Below, piece by piece: positions 41,714 through 55,115 of a stretch of 64,000 nt of DNA. The position numbers and the translations under genes are program-made. The DNA comes from Cristatella mucedo (taxonomy: Eukaryota; Bryozoa; Phylactolaemata; Cristatellidae), in the NCBI GenBank assembly GCA_009760855.2, contig WPIO01000009.1, positions 2,078,501 to 2,142,500 on the forward strand, given 5' to 3'. Position 1 is the stretch's first letter; each line of letters opens with the position of its first letter. Below the pieces are notes generated by a model. That model was not told the origin of the DNA. It saw only the letters and a list, made by a program, of their open reading frames with translations, and ran no database searches.

Positions 41714-42557
41714 CGTCGCGGCGAGCGAACGCAAAAACAGAGCGCGAAGTCCAGACGCGGGGCTCGTTACTTTGCTGCTTACGCTGCGTGGCCGAGCTGC
41801 AACGGGTGCCGATTGTAAAGCATTTTCCAAGCGGGTAGCTATTCAACGCTACCGGAAGGCCGGCGAGTCGAACGAAGCGCTGAGCGCTTAAGTTCCAGTA
41901 GCGCTCCATCTACCACGTGACGCCCTGAGCTGAAACGTCTTCGCACCTTTCCGGAGCCCGGCGATGCGGCAGCAACCGGACTGGGCGCGATGCGCACGAC
42001 CAGGCGCGTCGGGTCGGCAATGCATGCATGCACGCCGCCGGGTCGAAGGACTGATTGGGCCGCCGGCAAATTTGCGCGAAGAGAACGAGACAGAGCGGGC
42101 CAAGCGAGGCGCTGCCGGCGCGCGCCTTTTCCGCCGGACCATTCAGTACCGCAGACCTGCGGGTTGGCCCGATCGCCGCACGCGCGTGCGGCCTGCCGCC
42201 GCCGCCGCCGGCGGTTCGGCAATTCTCCGGAATGTGAGCGTCTCGTGCGACTATTCGCCGGTTCATTCAGCCATTAATCCAAGCCTACGAGACGCGACGG
42301 GAGAGGCCCCTCGGGGACATTCGGATGTACGGCTTCCGCCGCGCAAGCGTCGCAAGACGTCCGGCTTCCGCCTTCGTCCGCGGCGGTTGCCGCGGTCATC
42401 GAGCCTGAGCGCGCGGTCGCAGCTGCGAGCGAATCATCCGAGAATTCGCCGCAGCGCGCAGAGGCCGAGCCAAGATTAAAGCGTAGGAACTGGAATCGCT
42501 GTGGTGTGCTAGCGATCGCTGAGAGAGCGAGAGCTGGACTGGGTCCGCCGAAGTAAC

Positions 42558-42690
42558 AATAATAATAATACATTTGATAATAATAATAATGCATTTAATA
42601 ATAATATTAATACATTTGAATAACGCTCTCAGAGAATTCAATCTCTTTCTAGGCACTTTAAATTTGCTGCAAGGAAGCGCGATCACATGG
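42558..42690 (-). mobile_element. LINE family I tail with triplicated ATT segment
   Basis: Reverse stem-loop (TCAATCTCTTTCTAGGCACT) preceded by three AATAATAAT/CATTT blocks. Confidence 0.8.
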
Positions 42691-42988
42691 TTACCCCAAC
42701 ACACGGTTCCGAAAGACTCGCGTTCAGCTTCAGAGGACGACGCGGTTTTTTCCGACTCTATGGTATCCCTTTCGAGCGATTGCCTCCTAAGCCGGGCGGC
42801 CGTTCGTCCGATTCATTTCACCTTTCATTTAAAATGCGGCGCGGGTCCAGCGCGCGCGGGGGGGGGGGCGGTTGCGCGAGCAGGATAGTCTTCGAAGCGA
42901 CATTATCTACGCCGAACCTATTGGAGGCTGCGCGCGCCTCGCACGGTCTTTTGCCGCGACAAGCCGCCGCCCGCGTTTGTCTGCTTAC

Positions 42989-43181
42989 GCTGCGAGAGTG
43001 AGTTTCCCGCGAGGCCGCGCGAGATAGCGTCCGCGGCAAGCGCCGCCCGCTGAGGCTCCGCAGGAAACGGTTCTGCACTGTGGCCAGTCAGCTCTCGCCA
43101 CCAACGCGGGTCGAAGGGCTGGCAGTCGAGTCGCTTGTGGAACTGGCCGTAACAGGCCGGACCGACCGGTTCTAGAGCATT
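42989..43181 (-). CDS. Candidate internal exon, unknown protein
   Basis: Acceptor CATTTTCCAG, donor CAGC/GTAAGC, 193 nt, open in one frame (phase 0 in, phase 1 out). The 64 residues begin NALEPVGPACYGQFHK and include RLDCQPFDPRWWREL, with an Ala-rich helical end. The mix of Cys, Trp, Tyr and His is unlike the low-complexity Arg/Ala products that chance ORFs give in this island. I do not recognise the family. No following exon was identified. Confidence 0.38.
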
Positions 43182-43233
43182 CTGGAAAATGACGAGGCTC
43201 TTAAGAGGATGCGAAGTCGTGCGTGAGCGCGTG

Positions 43234-43237
<4 letters not shown>

Positions 43238-43272
<35 letters not shown>

Positions 43273-43275
43273 AGA
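43238..43275. repeat. (GA)n microsatellite
   Basis: About 35 bp, between the two candidate exons of the 43 kb locus. Confidence 0.9.
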
Positions 43276-43511
43276 GAGGGGACACGGAGGTAGTGTATCC
43301 GCCTCGACTTGCCAACATAAAGAAGAGACGGCAACGGCGACGCCGGCGTTTTCGTGTGAAGGGGATGGGTGTGCGGTCGCTCGATTTTCCCAGGGCTCGT
43401 GGTGTCAACTCTTTGTTTACCGCTAATGCCACGATCGTGACACACGGTCGAACGCCGCTTCTGCGCTATCTGCGGTAAGTGGCACTCCGGGTGGGGCATT
43501 ATTCGCGCCTA

Positions 43512-43680
43512 CTCGGCGGCCGCGGCGGCCGCGGCGGCCGAGCGCGCCGCCAGTCGACCGCCGCCGCCGCGTTCGTCTCGCGGCTCCGAGGCTCCGATCG
43601 CCGCCGCTACGGCACGCCGCCGCCGCGTTCGTCTCGCGGCTCCGAGGCTCCGATCGCCGCCGCCGCTGCCGCAGCGGCGG
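43512..43680. repeat. GGCCGCGGC triplication and 56-bp-period duplication
   Basis: Three GGCGGCCGC-type units near 43517-43543, then GTTCGTCTCGCGGCTCCGAG and its following 20 bp twice (from 43571 and 43627). Confidence 0.85.
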
Positions 43681-43781
43681 CGACAGTGGCTATTCCTTAC
43701 GCCATCGGTCCGATCCTCAAGCGTAACGACGAAAGTGTAACGGTCGTTGGGAGGCGAGCAAGAGCTCGCGAAGTTACTCAC

Positions 43782-43823
43782 CTCTGCAGCCTCGCGCGCC
43801 GGCGAACCGCGCGCGCTTCTCAT
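43782..43823 (-). CDS. Candidate short first exon upstream of the 43 kb exon
   Basis: An ATG followed by 14 codons (MRSARGSPAREAAE) ending at a near-perfect donor, GCAGAG/GTGAGT, in phase 0. This matches the phase-0 acceptor of the exon at 43181, about 600 bp away. It is supported only by the donor and the phase match. Confidence 0.25.
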
Positions 43824-44454
43824 CACCCGCGAAACCGTTCCTATTCGGAGCGGAGCTGCGTCGTCGCGGCAGCTCCGCTCCGCACTTTGACTGTATTGCG
43901 CAGCGGATGCTGATCGAGCAGCCGGGCGAGCGGGTCGCTCGCTGAGTGCGGCCGGCGTGCAGCGTTGCGAGCATCGACCCTCGCTCGCTCGGTTACCGGG
44001 GACCGGCAGCAGCCGGAGGCAGCGTGCGGGCCAGTCCGAGCGCCGGTCGTCGTCGCGTCGCGGACGGCGGACCTCTCCTCGTGTGCGCCCCTCGATAGCG
44101 TCCCTAGAGCTGACCGGACGGCTTTTGGCGCGCGCGAGGAAGGGGAGACGCTAGCTAAGGAGTGCAGTAGCGACTGGCGTTCTTCGCTCTCACCGCGCGG
44201 CTCGCGACGTTTCCTTTTTCCCCCTTTCTCTGTATCCTTGGCTCCGGATGCCTGCCAACCGGACACGCGCGCTCGCTCGTGCGCGTAGCGCCGCCGCACA
44301 CTTTCCACGGAGCGGCCTCCGTCCTCGCTACGCGCTCTGCTCTGCGGCGCGCGAGGGCAGAGTCTCATTCTTTCCTTTATTCGACTCTCGTGGACTCTCG
44401 TGGACTGCACTTCGGTGGCGGCGCCCGCAGCAGCTCTACAAAATAATATTTAAT

Positions 44455-44580
44455 TCATCCGCGTAGCACCCTAAGAGAACTCGATCTCTATTCAGGCCTT
44501 TCGTGTACGCCTACATACGGGGCTCAAACTTGCGTGCGACCTCAACCTTGGTTGGGGTTCTTGAGCTCTGAGCGCTCACT
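44455..44580 (-). mobile_element. SINE family A
   Basis: Starts with the reverse tail CCTAAGAGAACTCGATCTCT and ATTCAGGC, followed by the reverse head with ACCTCAACCTTGGTTGGGG. Confidence 0.7.
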
Positions 44581-44940
44581 CAGCGGGCAAACCCCCGCGG
44601 CCACCTGCTGCTGTCCACCCGCGTCCGCTCAGCAGCCGCGTTACACTGCAACTATCGCGACTGTCGCTAGGCCGTGCTCTGCTCCGGCGGTGGCGCCACC
44701 TAGGTCTCGCGTGAGTCTTATGTAATCTGTTATATATGTATATGTTATGTAATATCTCGCGTGAGTATATGCATGCTAAACTCATTTGGCAAAGCCGGCA
44801 TTTGACCAGAAGAACTGTGCTGCTTTTCTGCATTGAAAATTGCAAAAAACCCGAGAGCTGCTGCGGGAGCATTTTCACGTGCGGATAGCTAAAAACGATT
44901 TGATTCATCCTCGGTAAGCCGAACCGATGATCCAAAACCG

Positions 44941-45041
44941 TAGGAAGAGGGACTTGGGCTAGGCTACAGCCTCCCATCGGAGGGGTCTGGCTAAAGGGGC
45001 GGGGGTGCACTGACGATAAACAAAGATGCAGTCGTTTAAAC
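44941..45041 (+). repeat. Dispersed 101-bp repeat, copy 1
   Basis: Collinear with 50282-50382, about 90% identical by eye: TAGGAAGAGGGACTT, GCTACAGCCTCCCAT, GGGGTCTGGCTAAAGGG, AAAGATGCAGTCGTTTAAAC. Identity falls off at both ends. Confidence 0.8.
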
Positions 45042-45284
45042 TCCTTCGATTTACCAAGGCACTCGTTAGCCCTAAGAAAAAGTCACTGGCCCCTCCTGGG
45101 CGGGGGGAGGGGAGTAGTGCTGACGTTTGTCTACAAGTAGCTGCGCTCTTGCAGCAAAGCGACCGGAAGCAGTGTTTTTACACCCAATGCAATAATGCTC
45201 TTATGGGGGGGCGGAGCCGGGGTTTTTATGGGTGGGGGAACAAGACCCAAAGATCTTTACTTGGTGTGGGCAAGACCCTCAATT

Positions 45285-45475
45285 AAAAAAACTAGCTGAT
45301 TTAACAGCCTCTTTTTGTATAGCGACAGAAGAGCCTTTACGGCTATCATCACCGCTCGCAGTGGCGATAAAGGATCGCCCACCGCAGGAATCGAACCCAC
45401 GACCTCGGAAGCGAGGTCGTGAAAAGGAACCATCTTACCTAGTGTGCCTTCATGGCTCACCAAATGAAGTAAAAA
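45285..45475 (-). mobile_element. SINE family B, near-complete
   Basis: Reverse 3' part (GATTTAACAGCCTC, GCGACAGAAGAGCC), body, and head with the exact reverse B box GGAATCGAACCC. Confidence 0.8.
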
Positions 45476-45628
45476 TTACAGCGGCCAAATGACAGCGCGC
45501 ATACTGACGGTCAGGAGGGCACAATTTCGTCTAGCAATGGTCAGGAGGGGGCGCGTGCATAGCGGCCGTCTCAGGTCGCTGCCGCCTCGCTGGGCTGCGC
45601 CCCCCCGGGGCTCAGCCGCCGCCGATCC

Positions 45629-45787
<159 letters not shown>

Positions 45788-46154
45788 GCGGCTTTTGCGT
45801 GTTCGCGTGGGATGATATTTGAACGAGTTCTCGCGATGTCCATCTGATGCCGAGAGTTCGCTGTTCCGTCGGAGTACCCTGTATCTGTGACGCTGGATGC
45901 TAGGATGCACTGAGCTCTGCAGTCGGCGGAAATGATACTCTGGCTGTAGATTTCATTCAGGAGTTGATTGGGCCGACAGAAAGCTGGCGAAGCCGAAGCG
46001 AATGAACCGCTCCGGCGTGGTAAACGGAGCGAAGGTCTTTGGAGCCCTCGAAGCTCTTGCGTGGCTACCTGGATTCCTCCAAGGATGGATCACTGAGCCT
46101 GGATAGCGGTGAAGAGGCGACTGTGCTTGCCGTGCGCTACTACGACGCATTTCT

Positions 46155-46335
46155 TAATAATAATAATAATAATACACTTGATAAAGCGCCCTCAGAGAAC
46201 TCAATCTCTTTCTAGGCACTTTACATTTGCTGCAAACGAAACGCGATCGAATGGGGGAGTAGTATCGTGCTTGATAAACGACAAGAATAACACGGTTAGG
46301 GGTGACATGCTAAGGGCCAGCATGCAAGTGTTCTT
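46155..46335 (-). mobile_element. LINE family I 3'UTR and tail
   Basis: (ATT)n complement, reverse stem-loop, TTTGCTGCAAA and a truncated 3'UTR (CACGGTTAGGGGTGACATGC). Confidence 0.8.
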
Positions 46336-46558
46336 TAGAGGGCAAATTTCATTACTTTTTTTAAATGGGGCTAAACGTGTGTGTTAGATGGTCAATATGA
46401 AGAGGCTTCTGGACGGCGTGTCTCCGGTGCAAAGCTTCGAGCAAAGGTTCTGGTGCAAAGCTTCTCAAATGAGGACAAACTGTTATTCTTGGAAGGACTT
46501 AAGAGCTTCTCCGAGCGGCAGGCATTCAGCTCACGCATAGAGCTTCAAAAGCGCTTCT

Positions 46559-46710
<152 letters not shown>

Positions 46711-46719
46711 AGAGAGCCT

Positions 46720-48540
46720 ACCAAGTTCTTAAACGGGGTTACACGAGCTTTTCCAGGGAGGCTGCAGCTTTTAGTTTAGATTGGGCTAAAAACTGACAAG
46801 AGCTAGGCTGCCTTCAGCCGATTTCGCATGCTTAGCAATCCGATTCTGTAAAGGACTGAGTAACTCGGCCGTGCACCCAGCCGCCGGTTCGGAGAGGGGG
46901 CGTTTGACTTGCATCGCGGTATTAGTTTCTGTAGGCTGCCACTTCCTGCCATTGAAGGAGTGGCTATGAGGGGGCGTTGATGGCTGGCTGTCGCAGCTCC
47001 GGAAGACAGGGGCCGGGAGAAGCTTTTTAGTCTTGCCACTCTTAGCGACAGTGGTGTATTCGGGTGTCAGCTGGCAATGCGACCACAAATCTCCGTTCGA
47101 CCCAAGCACACGGGTACTTTCACATGCAAGTTTAGCCCCACCTGAAGCTCTAAGTGTCCACCTGGCTAGTTCGAAGGCAATCAATCTTTGGTGCCATGCC
47201 TAGGGAGGATTCCGACGGGAGATGCCGAGCACGTCATTGGCAAACAAGTTGCTTTAATAAAAATAGCCGAAAAAGTCGTAAAAGCCCACGTTCGAGCGAA
47301 GAAACTCTTGCAGGCTAACGACGAAGGCTGCTAGTCGTGCTGCGACCACGGCCGTGTAGCCGAAAAGTCACTTCGGGTCGGGGAGAACAATGGACGTGCA
47401 TCTCGACTTTCGAAGCTCTGACAGGAAGGAGGACATGCATGCGAGCAAGGGAGATAGGCTGGAGTATGTGAACCGGCGGCCTTCCACGTGAGCTGGGAGC
47501 CGTGCAGGGGGTGGGGGGGGGGGGGGGGAGGTGATAAATGCATGGAGTCTTCACCTGCTCTCATTGGATAGTAGATGGAAGAGCCGTGGTTGCCGCGGTG
47601 GGGGGCCGGCGAGGTGAAGTGAAGAGCAGCAGGGATCGACACGACTAGGGCTTGCTGCTGAAAAAGTGGGGCTGCTGTGAGTGGTGACTGCTTAGCTTTC
47701 TTTAGACACGATTGGCTGAGAAGGAGGGGGAGGGAGAAGACCAGCGTGAAAATGAGAGTGACTCAACTTTGGACGGCGATGCAACGATACGGTGACCATT
47801 ACAACCTTTCCTCAGCACATATCCATGCAATGGCAGCCTGGGCTGAGGTTCGAAAGTAGCAAAATCAGCAGCAACAGCCGCAGCTGTGGCTTCGGCGGCA
47901 GCAGTGGCAGCAGCAGCAGCAGCCGCAGCAGCAGCAGCAGCAGCAGCAGCGGGCGGCGGTGGCAGCCACAGGGAATCAGCCAGACTTTTGGATCGCTTCT
48001 GCATCATTTGATTTGATTGGAGCAGCTGGCTCTCGAGTTTGCTGGAAAGGAGTGACTTGCAGGGAGCGATGCTGTTGCTGCAGCAGCTGTTGCTGCTGCT
48101 TTTGAAAGTGCTGCAGCAGCAGGCGCTGCAGGTGTTGCAGCTACTACTGCTACTGCTCTGCTAGTGCTGTCGCCACGGATGCCAGCCACCTGAACCTTAG
48201 TCCCATGCTGTCAGCTGTCAGCTAAGTGTGGCCAGGCCTGCCAGATCAATCTGACACAGGTGGTTAGTGGCAGGCATGCCTAGTTTAGCTAGCTCTCAGG
48301 CTGTCTGCTGCCGACACCATAATGACTCGGCCACAGCTGGCCAGCAATGGTCAATTGTTAGTGCTTCACTGGTCGCTCTAGCAGCCACAGCTACAGCCCA
48401 CAAGCTGTGATTGGGGCCTCGTGAACCGCGAACTGAACGCCGATTGACCGCCCAAGACGACGAATTGGCAGCACGAGAGAGTCAGCACCGAAGTGCAGCT
48501 CCAGAAAGGAGAGGATCGCAAGCTGCTGAGCTCAGGGTTT
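46720..48540. other. No supported gene; CAG-rich and G-run sequence
   Basis: Contains a G homopolymer block (about 47507-47530), an imperfect CAG/CCG tract (47868-47960) and CTG-rich sequence (48070-48165). ORFs here are Ser/Ala homopolymers from those repeats. Confidence 0.45.
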
Positions 48541-48549
48541 GAGCATAGG

Positions 48550-48655
48550 AATGATGAAATCATGCTTCCTTTACAGCATATGTAACATGCCTAGAAAGCG
48601 ATTGTGTTTTCTGATTGGCACTGTACACATGTATTATTATTATTATTATTATGGA
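48550..48655 (+). mobile_element. LINE family I tail, diverged
   Basis: CATGCTTCCTTTACAGCATA, ATGCCTAGAAAGCGATTGTG, and (ATT)n. Confidence 0.75.
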
Positions 48656-49351
48656 GTGTGAGCAGGGCAGCCAAACAGCCCTTTCACGGCTGTCGTCTAT
48701 CTAGTCTATGTAGTCTAGTCGGAGCATCGCTGATACAAAAAGAAAAAAGAAACGCTCGAGTAGAGCAAACAGCAATAGCGCCTGGATTCGCTACCCCTCT
48801 GCGTAGAAACCAGTCCCTCCTGTCTCCATATGCACAGTACAGCTAAGAGTGCATGGAAGTGTCTTGGGTCACAATTTACACCTCATTCGTTATTGCTTGC
48901 CACTGACAGCTGTCTTTTTCAAAAAGTCTTGCCTTGCTTGGAAGCCGCCAGAGTGCTTGGAAGCCGCCAGCATCCAGAAGCTAGGACAACTCTCCAGGCT
49001 TGTAACTCAAGCCTTTGCCTGCACGCATAAGAATCAATCGAGAAAGGCTGTAAGAGTGAGCCCGTGCAGCCAGTCAATTGTCCAGGCACTTGCGGTGGCA
49101 TTTCGGGGATGCTTAGTTTTGCTTGTCCAGCATTGCTCGTCCAGCATTGCTCTCCAGAGTCGACGGCTCGGTAGTGAGATGAGATCGTCCCTGCTCCGGA
49201 AATGACCGTCGGCTGTTCTATTGAATACGACTAGTGCGACCATTGTCGGCACCAACCGTGTCAGCTTCGGCTGTGTTCCCAAGAGCCCAGACAAAAAAGG
49301 ATCCACGAGATCGTGCTGCCACACCACGCACAGCACCGGCGCTGCTCGAGC

Positions 49352-49353
49352 AT

Positions 49354-49418
<65 letters not shown>

Positions 49419-49500
49419 CACACGCACACACGCACACGCACACACGCACACGCACACACACACACACGCACAAACACACACACACCCACCTGCACACACG
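49352..49500. repeat. (CA)n microsatellite
   Basis: CA with GCACA variants. Confidence 0.97.
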
Positions 49501-49667
49501 CATGCACACCCACACCACCAACACATGTGTCGGTATGAAAACGAGGCAGAGATAAAGGCAGATATAGAGGTGAGACATGGTGGGGGTCTGACAGAGAACC
49601 AAGAACCAAGGAAACAAGAGAAACAGACCAACAGGGCAGAGGCTAGATATAAAAAAATGGAGGTAGA

Positions 49668-49773
<106 letters not shown>

Positions 49774-50281
49774 AGCTTACATGGACGCAATTGTTAAAAA
49801 TAGGATTGGCTGTGAGAATGCATCTCGATTGTGGCTAAGCTGCTCACAATGATTCTTTAAAGATGAATAATTAGCACATTTGTCTGAAACCGGTCAGGTC
49901 CATATTTGAATGACCAGGGGCAGAGGACAACAACTAGATTCATTCTGTTGAGCGCATGTACAGTGCATCGAAACAGAGTTAGCTTTCTTTGAGTGCTATG
50001 CAAATATCTTGTTATTGTATAACTAGGTTTCAGCCTTTCAAGTATGACGGGGTAAAATGACAATGGAAAAAACCGCAGATCAAGAGAAAATTTGGTTCTG
50101 TTTCCAGAGGGCGTTCCATTGTGTACTGCAAATTTAACAAAATTAGTAAAACAAAGCACAGCAGCACAAATTCGAAACTCACACTTTACACAAATCGGTT
50201 TCCAAAAAGTAAGCGTTATCAACTCACTCTCAACATGCTCAAGGGACAGAAGCAGAATAAACCGAACGACTTGTTTACCAT

Positions 50282-50382
50282 TAGGAAGAGGGACTTTGGC
50301 TCTGCTACAGCCTCCCATGAAAGGGGTCTGGCTAAAGGGTTGGGGCTGCACTGACGCTAAACAAAGATGCAGTCGTTTAAAC
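50282..50382 (+). repeat. Dispersed 101-bp repeat, copy 2
   Basis: See copy at 44941; flanks differ. It lies within a 224-codon ORF (50092-50766) that therefore cannot be a conserved gene. Confidence 0.8.
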
Positions 50383-50764
50383 GCCTCCTCCTCCTTTATG
50401 GAGTTACTGATAGAGATACAACCAAAAAACCCCTGTGTGTGCTCGTGCCTCCAGCCTCGGCCTGTAGGTCGGAGTCACGTGACAAGTGTGCCAGGGCACT
50501 GCCGGGCTCGTTGCACTACAAGCGGCAGGCTCTGCCACTTGCTTATGACAGCACGCACAAGTCAACCGACGAGATCGGAGCTTCAATCGACAAGATTGGT
50601 CTCTCTAAATGCTTTTTCTAGGAATATTAATATCTCATCTCGACTAGTAAAAGCGAGAAAATCTGTCCTTCCCTCCGTCGAGCCGAAAGACGGCGAACCT
50701 CAGTCAGTCACACGGCAAGCTGGCGCAGTGTTGTCTTCCGTGCCGGAGCAACTGACTCAGCCGT

Positions 50765-50940
50765 GATGGCACACTTGGTGAAGCGGTTGCTTTCACGACC
50801 TCGGTGCCGACGTTGTGGGTTTAAAGCCTGAAGTGGGCGATCCTTAATTGCTGCTGCAAGTGGTGGAGATACTGCCGTAAAGGCTCTTCTGTCGCTTTAC
50901 AAAGGAGGTTGTTAGCTCAGGTAGTATTTACTTTTCAGCG
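50765..50940 (+). mobile_element. SINE family B
   Basis: Head (CTTGGTGAAGCGGTTGCTTT, B-box-like GGGTTTAAAGCC), body GCAAGTGGTGGAGATACTGC, CTCTTCTGTCGCTTTACAAA. Confidence 0.75.
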
Positions 50941-51039
50941 AAGTGAGTCCATAGACAGTGAGCTGCTCGTAGCGATTCGTAGGAGCCTTTGACCTTTGAG
51001 CTTTATGGAAGCACAATCGTGTCTGCTGGCAATCTGTGT

Positions 51040-51190
51040 CTTAGCCCAGGGGTGAGTTGCTGACACTTCACGACTCATGTCACAGGTTCGAGCTCAGAAG
51101 CAGCAGGCAGCCTTCTATTGCCTACTGCAAGTAGAGTTGATAGCTGCTGAGGCACGTCTGCTGCTATAGTTGAATCAGCTGCAGACCGTT
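51040..51190 (+). mobile_element. SINE family B
   Basis: CAGGTTCGAGCTCAGAAGC head, body GCAAGTAGAGTTGATAGC and TCTGCTGCTATAGTTGAATC. Confidence 0.7.
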
Positions 51191-51429
51191 TCACCGTCTT
51201 CTTTACCTCCCCCCCCTGTTTGCCGTCCAGTACTTACTTCGGGAACTGCTTTGCGGCAGAAGTGACATGAAGGTGAGTCTATTTCTACAATTTAAGTGGA
51301 GCCTATCACTTCAGAATACGGATCCACACATGCACATGATCCCGTGAACTCGCTTCCACCCGCCGAATGCACGCACGCACACGATGCCTCTCTTGCAGCT
51401 CTTGCGTACAATAACACAGTTACAGAGTT

Positions 51430-51965
<536 letters not shown>

Positions 51966-52327
51966 ACAGACAGACACAAACACACACCCGCTAGCCATAC
52001 GCACACCATACAGGAACACTAGTTCTGAGCCATAATACTAAAGAAGCTGAGGGGTAATCCTGAGCTGCGAATATGACTTGGCTGCTCTCTAGCAAGCAGT
52101 GCGCCATATATTCATAGGTTATCTTTGCTAATGACTGCTTATTCTGGGCTACCCAAATAAATGTTCATACTTCCACCCTTCAGCTGTGACCATCGTGACC
52201 AAAAAATGATTGAGGTAAAAGTTAATGGCATGACAGAAGATTTTACTTGCCAAGTCATTCCCTGCCTTTTAGATATTACTAGAGAACCTCTGGGAGCCTC
52301 GTTGGATATATAATGCATCGACCAGTT

Positions 52328-53172
52328 AGATAATAATAATACATTTGTTATAGCGCCCTCAGAGAACTCAATCTCTTTCGAGGCACTTTACATTTGCTGC
52401 AAAGCAAGCACGATCGAATGGTTAATGGTAACATGCTCCATGACAATAAGTGTTACATGGTTAGAGGTGACATGCACCAGGGTCAGCATGCAAATATGGT
52501 TAGTGGCAGCATGCACAGTGTCAGCTCGCATAAGCAACACAAAAGACGAATCACATGGACCAAATAAATACTGTGATAAATAGATGCACGTTTAGCTTCT
52601 TTTAAGAGTGATCAACTCAGGAGATGTGGTGATGCCAGTAGGAAGTGAGCTATAGGTTTTGGGAGCATACGAACAAAGGCTCGGACTCCAAAGGATTTGA
52701 GGTTTGTACGAGGTATAGGTAGACGATTAGATTCCGAAAAGTGGCTGGTCCAATGCATAGCCTAGTGGGGGAGTAGATCTGATAGGTAGGCTGGAGCCAA
52801 AGAATAAAGGGACCTAAAAGTAAGTGACAGAACCTTGGAATCGATGCGCTACTTCTCTGGGAATCGTGCAGGTCGGCGAGAAGTGGTGAGATGCGGCAAC
52901 TGTGATGCTAACGATAGACAAGCCTAGCTACAGAGTTTTGCACCAGCTGTAAGCGCCTGATGGCATAGGCCGGTAGACCAGCAAGCAGTGAGTTACAGAA
53001 GTCAAAACGGGATTTCACAGATGCATGGACCAATTTAAATGTAGTATCCCTGTCTAAACAAGCCTGAATTTTAGCAATGTTAAGTAGCTGTAAGTAGGCA
53101 GACTTGACTGTCGAGCTGATGTGGTTGCCTAGCGAAAGGTCAATTTGGAACAGGACGCCTAGATTTTTTCCA
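52328..53172 (-). mobile_element. LINE family I copy, ORF2 C-terminal third to tail
   Basis: Minus strand: KNLGVLFQIDLSLGNHISST, KSAYLQLLNIAKIQACLDRD, RFDFCNSLLAGLPAYAIRRL, VQNSVARLVYR, then degraded C-terminal blocks, 3'UTR, stem-loop and (ATT)n at 52328. Confidence 0.85.
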
Positions 53173-53304
53173 CCCATTATAGAGACAAAACAATGAGCAC
53201 ACATATTGGTATATTTATAAGAATATCAGGGCTTGTACGAATGCTACCTGCGTCAAGTGATGCTGTTAAAGCAAAAGTTGAACTACAGAGACTATAACAG
53301 CTTC

Positions 53305-53460
53305 TTTCCTTCTGGGGTAAGATGCTTTCACTCATGACCAAGGTCGTGGGCTCAGGTCCCGCAGCAGGCAATACTTTACTTCCCACTGCGAGTGGGGTGA
53401 TAGCCACCCAGGCTATTCTATCGATACATCAATAAGGCTGTTGAATCATCCAAACTTTGC
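53305..53460 (+). mobile_element. SINE family B
   Basis: Head CTGGGGTAAGATGCTTTCAC, B-box-like GGGCTCAGGTCCC, and GGTGATAGCCACCCAGGCTA. Confidence 0.7.
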
Positions 53461-53464
53461 CTTT

Positions 53465-55110
53465 TACCTTTGCCATCGTTCTTTGTCGGGCTCACAGTAA
53501 GTTGGTCGATATTGCTATGGATAGATCTGAACAGTGGCTCATGGGTAGCGAGCGTGTTCAGCCATGAGAGACCGGTAGAGAAATCATGCAAGGCTGGCTT
53601 CCGGTCTACCCGCTTTGGTGCCGGCTAACTAGCTGCTGCAAGTGTGAACCTGAGCCTGGTCACACGTGCGTGAATCCCTTACCACCTGCCCCCCCCCCCG
53701 AGGCTTGGGTCAATATCAGCTGCGATTCGTGCTTGCACGGCGCATCTATATGGTCACAGATTGCGGAAGGCCCCAGACGAGCTCCGGGTTACGTTTCCAT
53801 CACTGCCTTCTAAGCTCGAGAGCTGCAGAGGCTTCGTCAGTACAATCGTCACATGTCAGTCCGGCACCGAGGCAAAGAGTGCGATCTCGGCCTCGCTTCA
53901 CCCAGCCCCTCCCTGGCAGAGAGTCTCAGGTGGCATCACGGTCAGCAGCAGCAGCTGAGCGTGCAAATGCCAGCTTGGGCTAGGGTGACACAGCGGAAGC
54001 AGGAGCAGGAGGAGCAGAAGCAGGAGGAGCAGAATCAAGAGCAGGAGCAGCAGGAGCATGCAGTGCTGCCACGCACACAAGCTGGCAGACAGACAGACAG
54101 GCTCGAGAGCCAAGGCACACATTCAGGTATGGTCGGGAATCGGGCTGAGCCTTCGATCGGGTTTAAATATTGCCGGCTGGTTGAGGCTCAGCATAGGGGG
54201 AGGGGTAGCACGGATCGCTGTCATTGTGGCCGGCAGCTCTTGCCAAGAGACATAAACCTAGTTTCGATTGGCGTTAGGTAGAAGCTGCTTACCCAATTCC
54301 TGTGCTACGGCGTCAACGATGTCAACGGTGGAAGGGGGGGTAGGGGTAGGGGGTAGGGGGCTCTTGCTTGCTCTTCCACCTGCTGATCCTCCTCAAGAGG
54401 GGGCCATTCTGACCGGCCCCAAGCACAATCGACTGAGAGAGCTGAGAGGCAGTGGTCTAGCCACTGTGAGGGATACACAGTTGGCAACAGCTGTTCGGCC
54501 GAGGCAGCTGAGTTGCCATGGTAACATAATGGTTACAGACCCGGTAGCTATTCGAAACAGCAGTTGCTTGCACATTAGGACTCGGCTGGCTGGAGGCTTC
54601 CAAGAACAAGTCTGCTCTCCTTTTTTGTGTGTTGTGCTTGATTTGCAGTTAATATTTTTCATCCCGACCTGACTGACGTGCAGCGTTGCAGCTCAGCGGT
54701 CCAGCACAGCAGCAGCAGCAGCAGCAGCAGCAGAGGCTCGAATGGACAGCACGTGCTCTCTTTCTCTTTTTCTTTGCCTCGGCTTCAATTTCCATGTCCA
54801 GTATGGGCAATGGATGGCAAGTCATTGCAATTGCTAACGGATTTATGTAGCATAAGCAAGTGGAAAATGTCGTCTACATATGCGCACCGACGAGCTGTGT
54901 GTAGGGATGGCGGGTAGTCGGCTCTGGAATAACTAGAGCAGAGAGCAGAGAGCAGAGCAGAGGTGGATGACAAGTCCAGGTCAGCGTGCTGTGAGATTCG
55001 ATAAGAAATTTCTTACTTGAACGATTCGTCCCCCTGGAGGGCTCTAACGATGCATGCAAACCAGATGCAGCTGCATATTCTTGGACGCTGACAGGTTTCA
55101 TTTTGCATGT
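53465..55110. other. No supported gene; G-runs and Gln/Glu-coding repeat
   Basis: C run 53689-53698, AGGAGCAG repeats 53998-54058, G-quadruplex-prone run 54334-54360, (CAG)n 54708-54732. ORFs have no recognised domain. Confidence 0.4.
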
Positions 55111-55115
55111 GTGAC

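Noticed and set aside
50092..50766. 224-codon plus-strand ORF
   Set aside because: It contains the dispersed 101-bp repeat and runs into a SINE; no recognisable domain.
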